Of a stretch of 64,000 nucleotides of DNA, positions 35,073-43,943 are shown piece by piece (within the stretch, counting starts at the first letter, position 1; each line of letters opens with the position of its first letter). Source of the stretch: an uncultured Anaeromusa sp. (GTDB taxonomy: Bacteria; Bacillota; Negativicutes; Anaeromusales; Anaeromusaceae); contig NZ_OY781460.1 in assembly GCF_963676855.1 (NCBI RefSeq), forward strand, positions 248,001 to 312,000, read 5' to 3'. Both the position numbers and the translations under genes were made by a program. The notes below the pieces were generated by a model. It saw only the letters and a list, made by a program, of their open reading frames with translations, was not told the origin of the DNA and searched no databases.

Positions 35073-35357
35073 TTAATCCATTTTTCGCAGCCCCAGCATC
35101 ACCCGATAAGGCCCCGGCGTTCCCGGCGGCAGCAAAGCCACCCGATCCCCCGGACGAATTCGGGCCTCCCCGGGCAAGACCGCCTTGCCGTTAATCATGA
35201 ACGCTTCTACCTGTGCCGTCTCAACTTCCAGTTTAGCCAGTAGTTCAACGCCGGCAATTTCTTCCGCCAAGGCCAACCGCAGCGGATTATTCCACTGCCG
35301 CTTCTTAACCAGTTCGGATAGCGCCATGAAGAAGCGGACTTCAATCAGCCCTTCCAT
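35073..35357 (-). CDS. Second MoaD/ThiS-like ubiquitin-fold protein without a GG tail
   Basis: The 94-residue protein keeps the MoaD outline (IEVRFFMALSELVKK at the start, VEAFMINGKAV and IRPGDRVALLPPGTPG near the end) but continues into PYRVMLGLRKMD instead of stopping at Gly-Gly. It therefore cannot be adenylated in the usual way unless processed. It lies 20 nt before moaD in the tungsten block, upstream of a full MoaD, so it is not a replacement. A role as an assembly factor or a subunit of the tungsten enzyme is inference. Gene start is an ATG behind GGAGGG. Confidence 0.8.
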   Translation of the reverse strand: MEGLIEVRFFMALSELVKKRQWNNPLRLALAEEIAGVELLAKLEVETAQVEAFMINGKAVLPGEARIRPGDRVALLPPGTPGPYRVMLGLRKMD

Positions 35358-35402
35358 ACGCTTCCCTCCTTCGCCGCAGCCACTATGTTCACTTATGTCT
35401 GC

Positions 35403-37349
35403 TCAACCATTTCCCTGACCAAGAATCTCACCGGAGCCGCTCAGGTCATAACCGCCCAAGGCTTCCACGTCCGCCCGGAACTCCTGCGAGCGCAGCACCT
35501 CCAGCAGCAGCTCCAGCCGTTCATCATGGGATTCAAAATTGAGCAACAAATCGTATTGCTCTGCCGCTACCGGCAAAAATTCCAACCCCAGCGCTTTGGC
35601 CGCCGCCAAGACTCCCAACCCAGCATCCACCGTACCGGACGCGACCGAAGCAGCCACCGTCATATGAGTGCCGACTTCCTTTTCATAGCCCTCTATATCC
35701 GCCCCGGAAAGCCCCAGCTTTTTCAATTCATAATCAAGCAGCATGCGCGTACCGGAACCGCGCTGACGGTTCACAAAGGTAATTCCTGGCCGCGCCAAAC
35801 AGCGTAGCCCCTGAATCCCCTTGGGATTTTCCGGCGCCACCATCAGCCCTTGCTGCCGCCTGGCCAAATGCACCACCAGCCAGGGACGATCCGGCAAATA
35901 CGCTCGCACCTGCTCCAGATTGTATTGCCCAGTAGCCTCGCTCAATAAATGAATGCCCGCCAAATGGGCTTCATTATTGCGAATGGCCATCAAGCCGCCC
36001 ATGCTGCCTACATTGGCGCAAGACAAGGTAAGATCTGCCTTGCGCCGCCGCAAGTGAATCCCCAGCAATTCCAAAGACAAATCATGACTCCCCACAGCCA
36101 GTAAACTATGGACCGAACTGCCGCCCCTCAGTCTGCGCACAGTCGCCGTCGAACCGGCATTAAGACCGGCGCTGCCTTCGGGAACGCGAATTAGGCCCTG
36201 CGCACGGGTCAGCGAGGAAATCAAGCCCGCGCCCCGGCCGAGAGGGGCTGCCACCATGCGGCCTTGCACCTGCCCCAATGACACGCGAACATATTCTTCT
36301 ACTCCCACTGTAGACGCCAAGGGACGCACCACCACCGCCTCTTCTTCCGCTGCGTCGGCGCAGGGAAGCTTTTGCCGCTTTGCGAGAGCTTCCTTAACAA
36401 ACATTTCCGCTGTCAACATCGCTGAAACCGGATATCCAGGCAACCCGACTACGGGCTTGCCTGCACAAATTGCCAGCACTACCGGTTTCCCCGGCTTGAT
36501 GGCCACACCATGCACTAACACATCCCCCAGACGACTGAGCACCTCAAAGGTGAAGTCCTCCGTACCGGCGGAAGTGCCCGCATTAACAAGGACCATGTCG
36601 TGGCACTGCAGCGCTTCACGGACCGCCGCCTCCAGCGCCTCTTGCTTATCTTTGATAATGCCGTACCGCGTAGGCTCGCCGCCCCATTGCCGCACCGCCG
36701 CCGCCAGCATATGGGAATTAACGTCTAGAATGCTGCCTGGCTTGAGTTCCTGGCGGCTAGCAACCAACTCATCCCCGGTAGGCATGATCGCTACTTTCGG
36801 CTTTGGCAGCACTGGCGCCGTTTCCAGACCCGCTGCCCATAAAGCCGCAATATCCACCGGTAAAATAACCTGCCGCTCCGCTACCACAAGCTCATTGGCT
36901 ACAATATCCTCACCGATAATGCGGACATGCTGCCACGGCGAGGCGGCGGCGATAATCTCCGCCTCTTCTGCTATAAAGTGCACCTCTTCCACCATAATGA
37001 CGGAATTGGTCCCTTCCGGCAGCACATCCCCGGTATCGACCACATAACAGCCGCCTTCCGCAAACGGCTGACCCTTAGATAAAAGAGCGAGTTTCACCGG
37101 CGCCGTTTCCTGCGCGCGAAAGGTATCCGCAGCCTGCACCGCAATGCCATCCATGGCAGCGCTGTTATAATGCGGCACCGACTGCGCGGCATATATCGAA
37201 GCCGCCGCCACCCTTCCTAGGGCATCGTCTAGGGCCACCTCTTCCACCGACAATTGGTCAAAAAAGCCGCAGGCGCTCAGACGCTCCCGCCACAAGACTT
37301 GAGCCTGCTCTCTTGTCTGACAGTTTAAATAGGCCTTATTTTTCCCCAC
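35403..37349 (-). CDS. MoeA-like molybdotransferase fused to a PBP-like domain
   Basis: The 648-residue protein has a MoeA part (residues 1-415: SAAMDGIAV, DTGDVLPEGTNSVI, PTGDELV, NAGTSAGTEDF, GLPGYPVSAML) and a C-terminal PBP-like domain (about 420-640) of the substrate-binding type (FVNRQRGSGTRMLLDYEL, GTVDAGLGVLAAA). This fusion recurs in bacteria and archaea; the second part may sense or present the oxyanion or the pterin. The preceding gene is a plain moeA, so two MoeA proteins are made from one operon, perhaps one for each metal. The GTG at 37349 overlaps its ribosome site, so the true start is unsure and coupling to moeA is likely. Confidence 0.9.
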   Translation of the reverse strand: MGKNKAYLNCQTREQAQVLWRERLSACGFFDQLSVEEVALDDALGRVAAASIYAAQSVPHYNSAAMDGIAVQAADTFRAQETAPVKLALLSKGQPFAEGGCYVVDTGDVLPEGTNSVIMVEEVHFIAEEAEIIAAASPWQHVRIIGEDIVANELVVAERQVILPVDIAALWAAGLETAPVLPKPKVAIMPTGDELVASRQELKPGSILDVNSHMLAAAVRQWGGEPTRYGIIKDKQEALEAAVREALQCHDMVLVNAGTSAGTEDFTFEVLSRLGDVLVHGVAIKPGKPVVLAICAGKPVVGLPGYPVSAMLTAEMFVKEALAKRQKLPCADAAEEEAVVVRPLASTVGVEEYVRVSLGQVQGRMVAAPLGRGAGLISSLTRAQGLIRVPEGSAGLNAGSTATVRRLRGGSSVHSLLAVGSHDLSLELLGIHLRRRKADLTLSCANVGSMGGLMAIRNNEAHLAGIHLLSEATGQYNLEQVRAYLPDRPWLVVHLARRQQGLMVAPENPKGIQGLRCLARPGITFVNRQRGSGTRMLLDYELKKLGLSGADIEGYEKEVGTHMTVAASVASGTVDAGLGVLAAAKALGLEFLPVAAEQYDLLLNFESHDERLELLLEVLRSQEFRADVEALGGYDLSGSGEILGQGNG

Positions 37350-37352
37350 TCC

Positions 37353-38606
37353 TCATGCGCCCCTTTCCGTCCCAGCCGTCACCGACTGGATCATTACAGG
37401 GTCTCCTTGATACAAGCCGCTCTTGGCCGCTGGAATATGCAGCACCCCGTCAGCCTGAGCCAAGACGCCGACAAGGCCGGACTTGCCTAAAATGGGCTCC
37501 GCCACATAGCCTCCATCTTGCGCTACGAGGCGCACGCTGATAAAATCATCCCGCCCCGGTGCGGAAGCCAGATTGCGTGATAACACCGCCGGTACGCCTG
37601 CGCCTGCGGCAGTTTGGCGTTCGCCGCCCAAGCGACGCACGGCGGACGCCACTAATTGTCCGCATACCATAAAGGCGGCCACCGGATGCCCGGGCAGGCC
37701 AAAAATGGGCACCTCCTGGGCCATAGCAAAAATCGTTGGTTTTCCCGGCTTAATCGCCAGACCGTGAAATAAAATCCCCGGCTTGGCCATAGCCTGCAAG
37801 GCCGGCACGGTAAAATCCCTGGCCCCTACCGAACTGCCGCCGGAAATGAGCACCAGTTGACACGTTGCTGCCGCCTGCGCCAGACAGGCGCAAAAAACTT
37901 CGTAGCCGTCCTTGATAATGCCGAAGCGCTCCACTTCACAGCCCCAGCCACTTAGTAGGGCGCTAAGGGCATACGAATTCACATCGCGTACCTGACCTTC
38001 CGTGGGTTTCACCCCAATCTCCACCAACTCGTCGCCGCTAGAAATCAGCCCCACTTTAAGGCGTTTGCGCACCTGCACTTCCTGGCAGCCGCACGCCGCC
38101 AAAAGGCCTATATGCCGCGCATCGAGACGCACGCCTTTTTCCACAAGCACCTCGCCGCAAGCTACGTCTTCCCCTTTGGTCAGCACGTTCTCATTAGGCG
38201 CCGCCTTTTTTTGCACCAACAGTGTCCGCTCATCAGGCTGTTCAGCATATTCCAGCATCACTACGGCATCCGCCCCTGCAGGCAGCATGCCTCCGGTGGG
38301 AATGGCCGCCGCTTGTCCCGGTTCCAAGGCAAAGCCCGCTTCTCGGCCCATATGTATTTCCCCCACCACTTCCAACAAGGCAGCTGCAGACTCGCTAGCG
38401 CCAAAAGTGTCGACGCTGCGTACGGCATAGCCGTCAACCGTAGAGCGGGCAAAAGGCGGTAAATCTTCTTGCGCCAAGATCGCCGCCGCCGTAACACGTT
38501 CCCGCGCCGCCAACAGCTCCACACCTTCCTCTTCCGCCACCGTCGTCAATGCCTGGGCAACAAGTTCCTGTGCTTTTTGCCAATCCATACATGCTAAAAA
38601 CTCCAT
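37353..38606 (-). CDS. moeA: Molybdopterin molybdotransferase MoeA
   Basis: The 417-residue protein inserts molybdate or tungstate into adenylated molybdopterin. PFARSTVDGYAVRS, IPTGGMLPAGADAVVM, ISSGDELVEIG, SGGSSVGARDFT and FGLPGHPVAAFMVC are the normal MoeA motifs, and the C-terminal domain IV is complete. The start at 38606 has GAGGG 5 nt upstream. It is followed after 3 nt by the MoeA-PBP fusion and preceded by the AOR gene, so it should act on the cofactor of that enzyme. Confidence 0.95.
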   Translation of the reverse strand: MEFLACMDWQKAQELVAQALTTVAEEEGVELLAARERVTAAAILAQEDLPPFARSTVDGYAVRSVDTFGASESAAALLEVVGEIHMGREAGFALEPGQAAAIPTGGMLPAGADAVVMLEYAEQPDERTLLVQKKAAPNENVLTKGEDVACGEVLVEKGVRLDARHIGLLAACGCQEVQVRKRLKVGLISSGDELVEIGVKPTEGQVRDVNSYALSALLSGWGCEVERFGIIKDGYEVFCACLAQAAATCQLVLISGGSSVGARDFTVPALQAMAKPGILFHGLAIKPGKPTIFAMAQEVPIFGLPGHPVAAFMVCGQLVASAVRRLGGERQTAAGAGVPAVLSRNLASAPGRDDFISVRLVAQDGGYVAEPILGKSGLVGVLAQADGVLHIPAAKSGLYQGDPVMIQSVTAGTERGA

Positions 38607-38690
38607 CGTATCCCTCATTTCCCCTTGCCAAGACAAACTTGAAAACAGGCCTGGCCGGAACCCATCCGGCCAGGCTGTTTTTCTTTTTAT

Positions 38691-40412
38691 TTAAAAATCA
38701 AAAACCTTGTTCAGCTCGTCCTTGGGCACATCAAAAACCACCTCATGCGGCGGCAGCTTTTCCGTGCGGAAGAAATCCGGCAAATCATCGGAACCTTCAG
38801 CAATACCGGCTTGCTTATTGAAATGCCGTTCATCCCGCAGCACCTGTTTGCCCATCTCTAAATAGTCCTCAACGCTCTTGTTCCAGCCGTAGCGGGCGTT
38901 GCACATTTCTACAATGCCTTCCAAACCGGCAGGAATATCCAAAATGGCAAAGGCTACAAACAAGCAGAGCCCTGTGCTGTCCACAAAGGCCGTGGCAATC
39001 TGCAAATTCCGAGACAAATCGACTTGGCCTTCCGCCGCCAACGGGTCAAGCTTGCCGCCGACATTCAGGATGTTCGTAGCTACGGCATAGCCCGCCGTAT
39101 GATCAGCACCCATAGGCGTTGTAGCGTACGTTACCCCTTGGCCTTTTACCGCACGCGGATCATAGGCAGGAATTGCTTGCCCCTTGACCACAGGCACGCG
39201 GCGCATACCAAATACTTTACCAGTTACCGCCGCCCCAGAGCCGATAATCCGCCCGAGCGGTGTCGCCTGCCCCACTTCGTGAATCAGGGAAATTGCTGTT
39301 TTGCTGTCTCCCGCCGTGAAGAGGCCGGCTTCCATCAGTACGCCTAAGGCTACGCCAGTATCAATGGTATCCAGGCCGTAATCGTCGCACAAACGATTCA
39401 TCAAGGCCACATCATCCAAGTTACTAATACCCAAGTTGGCACCCATGGACCAAACGCTCTCATATTCAAAGCCACCTGTAAGCACTTTGCCGTCTTTATC
39501 GTGATAAATCTGAGAACAGCGGATGACACAGCCCGGCGAGCAGCCATGCCCTACCTTGCCGCCCCGCGTTTTAATGGTCTCCGCCATGGTTTCCCCGCCA
39601 AGATCATTCGCGCCTTCAAAACGTCCCTCGCTAAAGTTGCGCGTCGGCAAGCCCCCGGCTTCGCTCAAAATATTAACAAGCACATCGGTACCGTACGCCG
39701 GCAGCGCCTGGCTAGTAACGGGGTGGGTCAGCAAGGCGTTGGCCAATTTTTTTGCGCCAGCCCGGTAGGCCGCTTCATCGACATAGGCAATTTTACCGGC
39801 CCCGCTGTCATCGGCCACAATGGCTTTAATGCCTTTGCTGCCCATAACCGCGCCCAGTCCACCTCGGCCCGCCTGCCGAGTAGGAGCGCCTTCCATATCC
39901 GTAAAGCCCACGCAGGCTGCGGCCATCCTTTTTTCTCCCGCCGTGCCGATACAGCCAATAGCCGTTTTCGGACCGTACTTATCTTGCAGCTTCGCCACGG
40001 TATCATAAATATTCAGGCCTTTGAGTTCCGGCATCTCCACCAGGGATACGCCTGCGGCAGAAACTTGAATCACATAGGTTCCTTCTTGAACAGGCAGTCC
40101 TTCCACAATAATACCTCTCACGCCCAGACGTCCTAGCTTCATGCCCATGGTGCCGCCGACATTGCTCTCCTTGACACCGCCTGTCAACGGGCTCTTGGCT
40201 CCAAGAGACATGCGGCCACCATTAGGAGCGCCAGTGCCAGAAAGCAGACTTGTGACAAAAACCAGCTTGTTCTTCTCACCCAAGGGATGCGCCGTTGGTT
40301 CTACTTCCGCTTCAACCAGACGCGAACTCAAGGCGCGCCCGCCCAGCCCTGCATATAGCTCTCCTGCGTCCTCCTTAACCGACAAGTCTTTCATGTTAAT
40401 TCGATAAAACAT
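38691..40412 (-). CDS. aor: Tungsten-containing aldehyde:ferredoxin oxidoreductase
   Basis: The 573-residue enzyme oxidises aldehydes to acids with ferredoxin, or the reverse, using a bis-pterin tungsten centre and one [4Fe-4S] cluster. FYRINMKDLSVK starts the N-terminal domain; GGRALSSRL, GAKSPLTGGVKESNVGGTMG and RQAGRGGLGAVMGSKGIKAIV are the pterin-binding motifs; HGCSPGCVIRC and DSTGLCLF supply cluster cysteines. The first cysteine spacing is C-x3-C-x3-C, seen in many bacterial members. I took the ATG at 40412. It is placed between moaA and moeA in the tungsten block, so cofactor supply and enzyme are co-expressed. The aldehyde substrate is unknown. Confidence 0.94.
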   Translation of the reverse strand: MFYRINMKDLSVKEDAGELYAGLGGRALSSRLVEAEVEPTAHPLGEKNKLVFVTSLLSGTGAPNGGRMSLGAKSPLTGGVKESNVGGTMGMKLGRLGVRGIIVEGLPVQEGTYVIQVSAAGVSLVEMPELKGLNIYDTVAKLQDKYGPKTAIGCIGTAGEKRMAAACVGFTDMEGAPTRQAGRGGLGAVMGSKGIKAIVADDSGAGKIAYVDEAAYRAGAKKLANALLTHPVTSQALPAYGTDVLVNILSEAGGLPTRNFSEGRFEGANDLGGETMAETIKTRGGKVGHGCSPGCVIRCSQIYHDKDGKVLTGGFEYESVWSMGANLGISNLDDVALMNRLCDDYGLDTIDTGVALGVLMEAGLFTAGDSKTAISLIHEVGQATPLGRIIGSGAAVTGKVFGMRRVPVVKGQAIPAYDPRAVKGQGVTYATTPMGADHTAGYAVATNILNVGGKLDPLAAEGQVDLSRNLQIATAFVDSTGLCLFVAFAILDIPAGLEGIVEMCNARYGWNKSVEDYLEMGKQVLRDERHFNKQAGIAEGSDDLPDFFRTEKLPPHEVVFDVPKDELNKVFDF

Positions 40413-40516
40413 CCTTACACCGCCTTCTTTCCTTATTACACCTATATCAACAACATTTCCACTTTTTTTCACAGTTGCTTCTTTGCCTTGGCAACGCCCC
40501 TCTTAGCGGCTAACCC

Positions 40517-41506
40517 TCAACCGCCAATTTGATACATCTTGCGTGCATTATCCGCCCCCCATCCCTGCTGCATCTGGTGCTTCTCCGGTTTGTCCAAAAT
40601 CGCCTGGCGAAAGAGCGCCGCTATTTCTTCGACCCCTGCCTGGCGGGAAAGAGCCGGTTTCAAATTCACTTCTTCCTTGCCAAATAGACAGCTCCGCAGT
40701 CTGCCGTCCGCCGTCAAGCGCAGGCGATTGCACGCCCCGCAAAAATGATCACTCATGGCACTGATAAAACCAATCGTCCCCATGCCGCCCTGCAGTTGAT
40801 AACTCTTCGCCGGGCCGTTCCCCATAGGAGCTTCACCTGCAACCAGCTCGTAACGAGCCGCCAGTCTTTCTTTTACTTCCTGCATAGACACGAAACGTTC
40901 TTCCCGATAAAATTCCAAATTCCCCACAGGCATGCACTCAATAAAACGCACATGGACAGGCATGGTTTTCGCCAAATACGCCAGCTCCGTCACTTCCTGG
41001 TCGTTGATGCCCCTTAAGACGACGGTGTTGATTTTCACCGGCCCAAAGCCTAACTCCAGCGCCCTAGAAATAGCTTGCAAGACACGCTGCAAGCCATCCG
41101 TGCCAGTAAGCTCTTTAAAAACGGCTGCGTTCAACGTATCCAAACTGAAATTAACTCGCCGTAAGCCCGCTTGCTTGAGTTCTCGTGCCAGTTCGGCAAA
41201 TAGCATGCCATTTGTAGTAAGAGCCACGTCTTCAATATGCGGCGTAGCTGCTATCTGGCGAACTAGCTGCACCACGTTTTTGCGCACCAGCGGTTCTCCG
41301 CCTGTCAAACGCACACTGTCAACGCCCACGCTTGCCGCAGCCTGCACTACTTGATGCATTTCTTCCAGCGTCAATATATTGGCATGACCAAGATCAGGAA
41401 CACCGCTTGCAGGCATACAATATTGGCAGCGCAGATTACAGCGGTCTGTAACGGAAATGCGCAGATAGTGAATGTTTCTTCCATATTGATCAAGCAGGCT
41501 CCTCAC
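40517..41506 (-). CDS. moaA: GTP 3',8-cyclase
   Basis: The 329-residue radical-SAM enzyme makes 3',8-cH2GTP, the first intermediate of molybdopterin. The N-terminal cluster motif is CNLRCQYCMP, with RLTGGEPLVRK; the C-terminal cluster is CGACNRLRLTADGRLRSC, and the protein ends in the catalytic GG tail (YQIGG), so both clusters and the activating tail are complete. The start is a GTG with a poorly spaced ribosome site. It is the first gene of the block; moaC, moaE and mogA/moaB are not in the window. Confidence 0.95.
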   Translation of the reverse strand: MRSLLDQYGRNIHYLRISVTDRCNLRCQYCMPASGVPDLGHANILTLEEMHQVVQAAASVGVDSVRLTGGEPLVRKNVVQLVRQIAATPHIEDVALTTNGMLFAELARELKQAGLRRVNFSLDTLNAAVFKELTGTDGLQRVLQAISRALELGFGPVKINTVVLRGINDQEVTELAYLAKTMPVHVRFIECMPVGNLEFYREERFVSMQEVKERLAARYELVAGEAPMGNGPAKSYQLQGGMGTIGFISAMSDHFCGACNRLRLTADGRLRSCLFGKEEVNLKPALSRQAGVEEIAALFRQAILDKPEKHQMQQGWGADNARKMYQIGG

Positions 41507-41638
41507 CTCTTTTTCTATTTTTATTACTCCGTTGCTGCCCTATTTCGCGGCGGTCGCAGCGGATTCCTTCTCCAACACTTCCCCCCGCAAGAAAAGCCGC
41601 GCTGCTCTTTAAAAGACCAGAAACAAAAAGCATTGTTT

Positions 41639-41869
41639 TCAGTTGCTCTTCTTGGCAACCTCCTGCGATCCGCGAATGAATCGCCACAGCCGTTTGCCTG
41701 CTTTATATGCCACATAGGCCAACGCCGCCGTAAACGCGATAAGCGAATGCCACGTAACATCATGGGGGTCATAGGTAATCATCCAGGCCAGCAAAATGCC
41801 TACAAAGCTATACTCCGGCAAACCGAATTCTCGCTTCATTCTCTGTATCTGCGATTGTAGCGGCAACAT
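41639..41869 (-). CDS. Small membrane protein, unknown
   Basis: The 76-residue protein has a hydrophilic N terminus, two membrane segments (SFVGILLAWMITY and SLIAFTAALAYVAYKAG) and a basic tail. I do not recognise the family. The start is uncertain: the ATG at 41869 and the ATG at 41839 (MKREFGLPEY) both lack a strong ribosome site, and the shorter form begins exactly where the protein becomes well structured. It lies 130 nt before moaA on the same strand. No link to tungsten metabolism is visible. Confidence 0.55.
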   Translation of the reverse strand: MLPLQSQIQRMKREFGLPEYSFVGILLAWMITYDPHDVTWHSLIAFTAALAYVAYKAGKRLWRFIRGSQEVAKKSN

Positions 41870-42126
41870 TTTTATTTTCTTGCAATCACAGCCTGCCTCC
41901 CTTCTCTACTCTTCATTATAAAATAGAAAGACTTGTTTTACACTCTTAATTTACTGAAAATTCGCTTCTTGTTTTTCATGGCCTTCTCTTGTAAATTTGC
42001 AGCTCTCCCTTAGAGGATGTGCTTATCTTTTTGTCGAATTCTAACGATGTAAAAACAAAAGCCTAATGAGCCAGGTAGTAGTTCCCCTCATGCACAATAT
42101 AAGTACTTAGAAGGGAGGCTGTCACT

Positions 42127-42462
42127 ATGACTCGTTCGGAAATGGATCTGCAAGCCTGGGCGGCCGGATACAATGCCGGCGCACAAGGCAAAGCCCCTTT
42201 GGAGGGCGCTTACGACAGCTACAGCTTTCACTGTGGCTATGATGAGGGCGCAGCTGACAGAGCCCACGCGGTAGACAGAGAAAAAGCCGTTCTTTCTTTC
42301 ATCGAAGAGACCTTCGAACCCGATTTAATCAAAGTAGAAGATTTTGAACTTTTCACCCACGGCAAGCAAGTCATGGATCGCGAAGGAAAATTCATGCTGG
42401 TCTTCTTCGATTTGCTGGCCGACGACGTGCAACAGTTGTTCCCAGACGAAGTGCTTCACTAA
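42127..42462 (+). CDS. Small acidic protein, unknown
   Basis: The 111-residue soluble protein starts at an ATG behind GGGAGG and has no signal peptide. Two aromatic-Gly repeats, WAAGYNAGAQGKAP and FHCGYDEGAADRA, look like a duplicated GYxxGAxxxA motif; the second half is acidic (FIEETFEPDLIKVEDFELF, FFDLLADDVQQLFPDE). I do not know the family. It stands alone between the tungsten block and the phosphonate block, on the opposite strand from both, with its own promoter region and the terminator at 42494-42541. Confidence 0.7.
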   Translation: MTRSEMDLQAWAAGYNAGAQGKAPLEGAYDSYSFHCGYDEGAADRAHAVDREKAVLSFIEETFEPDLIKVEDFELFTHGKQVMDREGKFMLVFFDLLADDVQQLFPDEVLH

Positions 42463-42493
42463 CAGTTTTAAGCTTAAAAATCCAAACGCACTA

Positions 42494-42541
42494 AAAACCC
42501 CGCTGCAACCGCGTCTAAAACGCGCCTTGCAGCGGGGTTTT
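42494..42541. terminator. Bidirectional terminator ending the phosphonate operon
   Basis: 15-bp perfect arms (aaaaccccgctgcaa) with an inner 5-bp stem (cgcgt/acgcg), between convergent genes. Confidence 0.92.
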
Positions 42542-42572
42542 CTATGAACCTAACTTGCGCTCTAACGAAGCT

Positions 42573-43943
42573 TTACCCTACGCGCTCGCAGGCACAGTCT
42601 TTTATGGCTTCTTCAAAAATTTGAAACGCCGATGACAATTGCTCTTCTGTCACAATCAGCGGAGGATGCCAAGTAATGCAATTACCAGCTGCCAATTTGA
42701 AAGACAAGCCCTTCTCCAAGCAGTAATAAAGAATTTTCTCCGCCAAAACGCTGTCTTTTTCTTTCGTAGTCCGATCTTTCACAAGCTCAAAGGAAATCAG
42801 CAGCCCGCAAATGCGAACATCGCCAATGCACACATACCGTTCAGACAAGATGGCTGCCGCTTGTTTCGCGAAAACAGATTGATGTCTGCAATTTTCCAAC
42901 AATTGATGCTCTTTTATATAGCCAACTGCCGCACAAATCGCAGCGCAACCAGCAGCAGGCTTCTCATGTGTATAATGGCCTAACGATACATCGGAACATT
43001 GATCATAGCATTTCTTTATCAGCACCGCGGCTTGAGGGACAACTCCCCCTCCCAGCCCTTTCCCCAAAACCAGCAAATCCGGTTCCACTCCAAAGTTCTG
43101 GTGCACGTAAAATTCACCGCTCCGCCCCAGGGCTGTCGGAATTTCGTCGAAAATCAACAACGCCTGATAGTGCTCACACATCTGTTTCAAGCGTTGAAAA
43201 TAGCTGCGAGGCGGAACATGAATATCGGTCGCCCGAATAGGTTCCAAAAGGACCGCCCCAATATCCCCTTCATTCTGGAATATATATTCCAGATAATCCA
43301 AGCAAAAATCAGCCACTCGTTCCGGACAAGAGCTGTGCAGCAAATTCCGGTACGCATTATAAGGGATGGCCTTGATACAACCCGGCAAAAGCGGACCTAA
43401 CTCTTTAGTAAATACATATTCTCCTCCCACAGAAATGCAATCAAGACTTGCGCCATGAAAAGCCTCCCATAACGAGATGACCTTATGTTTCCCCGTCACC
43501 TTCCGGGCAATCTTAAGAGCAAGCCCCACGGCAGCGGTTCCTGAGGGAGTAAACAAGACTTTAAAATCTTTTGACGTTGTTGCCTCAATCAATGCTTTTG
43601 CTGCACGCACTGCAATATCCGCCGTATAGCGACGAGGAATAAACGGCAACGTGCCAAGCTGCTCCGTCACCGCCGACAACACATCCGGGTTGCGATACCC
43701 CACTTGGTGAAGACTGTTGCCATGAAAATCAAGATACCGCTTGCCGTCTTGGTCGTAAATATAGCATCCATCCGCCCGTACAAGGCTCTGCAAGCAAGGA
43801 GTGGACATAGATTGACGCATAAATACAGCTTCATCTTCTTGCAGCGCTTTTATGCTTTCAGCATTTAATCCCACTAGCCATTGTTCGCGCAGACGGCCGC
43901 TATTGACGTCTCCTTCGCGTGTTAGGCCTTGGCTATTGTCCAT
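42573..43943 (-). CDS. Class III aminotransferase-fold PLP enzyme, probable PbfA
   Basis: The 456-residue enzyme has PLP motifs LIFDEIPTALGRSG and LVLGKGLGGG (Schiff-base Lys) of class III aminotransferases. In phnW-phnX operons the class III partner is usually PbfA, which removes ammonia from (R)-1-hydroxy-2-aminoethylphosphonate to give phosphonoacetaldehyde; this would let the cell use the hydroxylated natural compound as well as AEP. That assignment rests on gene context and general similarity, not on a specific residue. I chose the ATG at 43943, which overlaps the phnX end by 11 nt. It is the last gene of the operon. Confidence 0.78.
   Translation of the reverse strand: MDNSQGLTREGDVNSGRLREQWLVGLNAESIKALQEDEAVFMRQSMSTPCLQSLVRADGCYIYDQDGKRYLDFHGNSLHQVGYRNPDVLSAVTEQLGTLPFIPRRYTADIAVRAAKALIEATTSKDFKVLFTPSGTAAVGLALKIARKVTGKHKVISLWEAFHGASLDCISVGGEYVFTKELGPLLPGCIKAIPYNAYRNLLHSSCPERVADFCLDYLEYIFQNEGDIGAVLLEPIRATDIHVPPRSYFQRLKQMCEHYQALLIFDEIPTALGRSGEFYVHQNFGVEPDLLVLGKGLGGGVVPQAAVLIKKCYDQCSDVSLGHYTHEKPAAGCAAICAAVGYIKEHQLLENCRHQSVFAKQAAAILSERYVCIGDVRICGLLISFELVKDRTTKEKDSVLAEKILYYCLEKGLSFKLAAGNCITWHPPLIVTEEQLSSAFQIFEEAIKDCACERVG

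Noticed and set aside
36256..37047. 263-residue plus-strand frame opposite the MoeA-PBP gene
   Set aside because: Pro/Ser/Thr/Cys-rich translation typical of antisense of a GC-rich gene; the opposite strand is a clear MoeA.
41870..42126. Moco/Tuco riboswitch upstream of the tungsten block
   Set aside because: The region is AT-rich with no long conserved helices recognised, and it is on the far side of the small membrane protein gene; none was seen before moaA or aor either.
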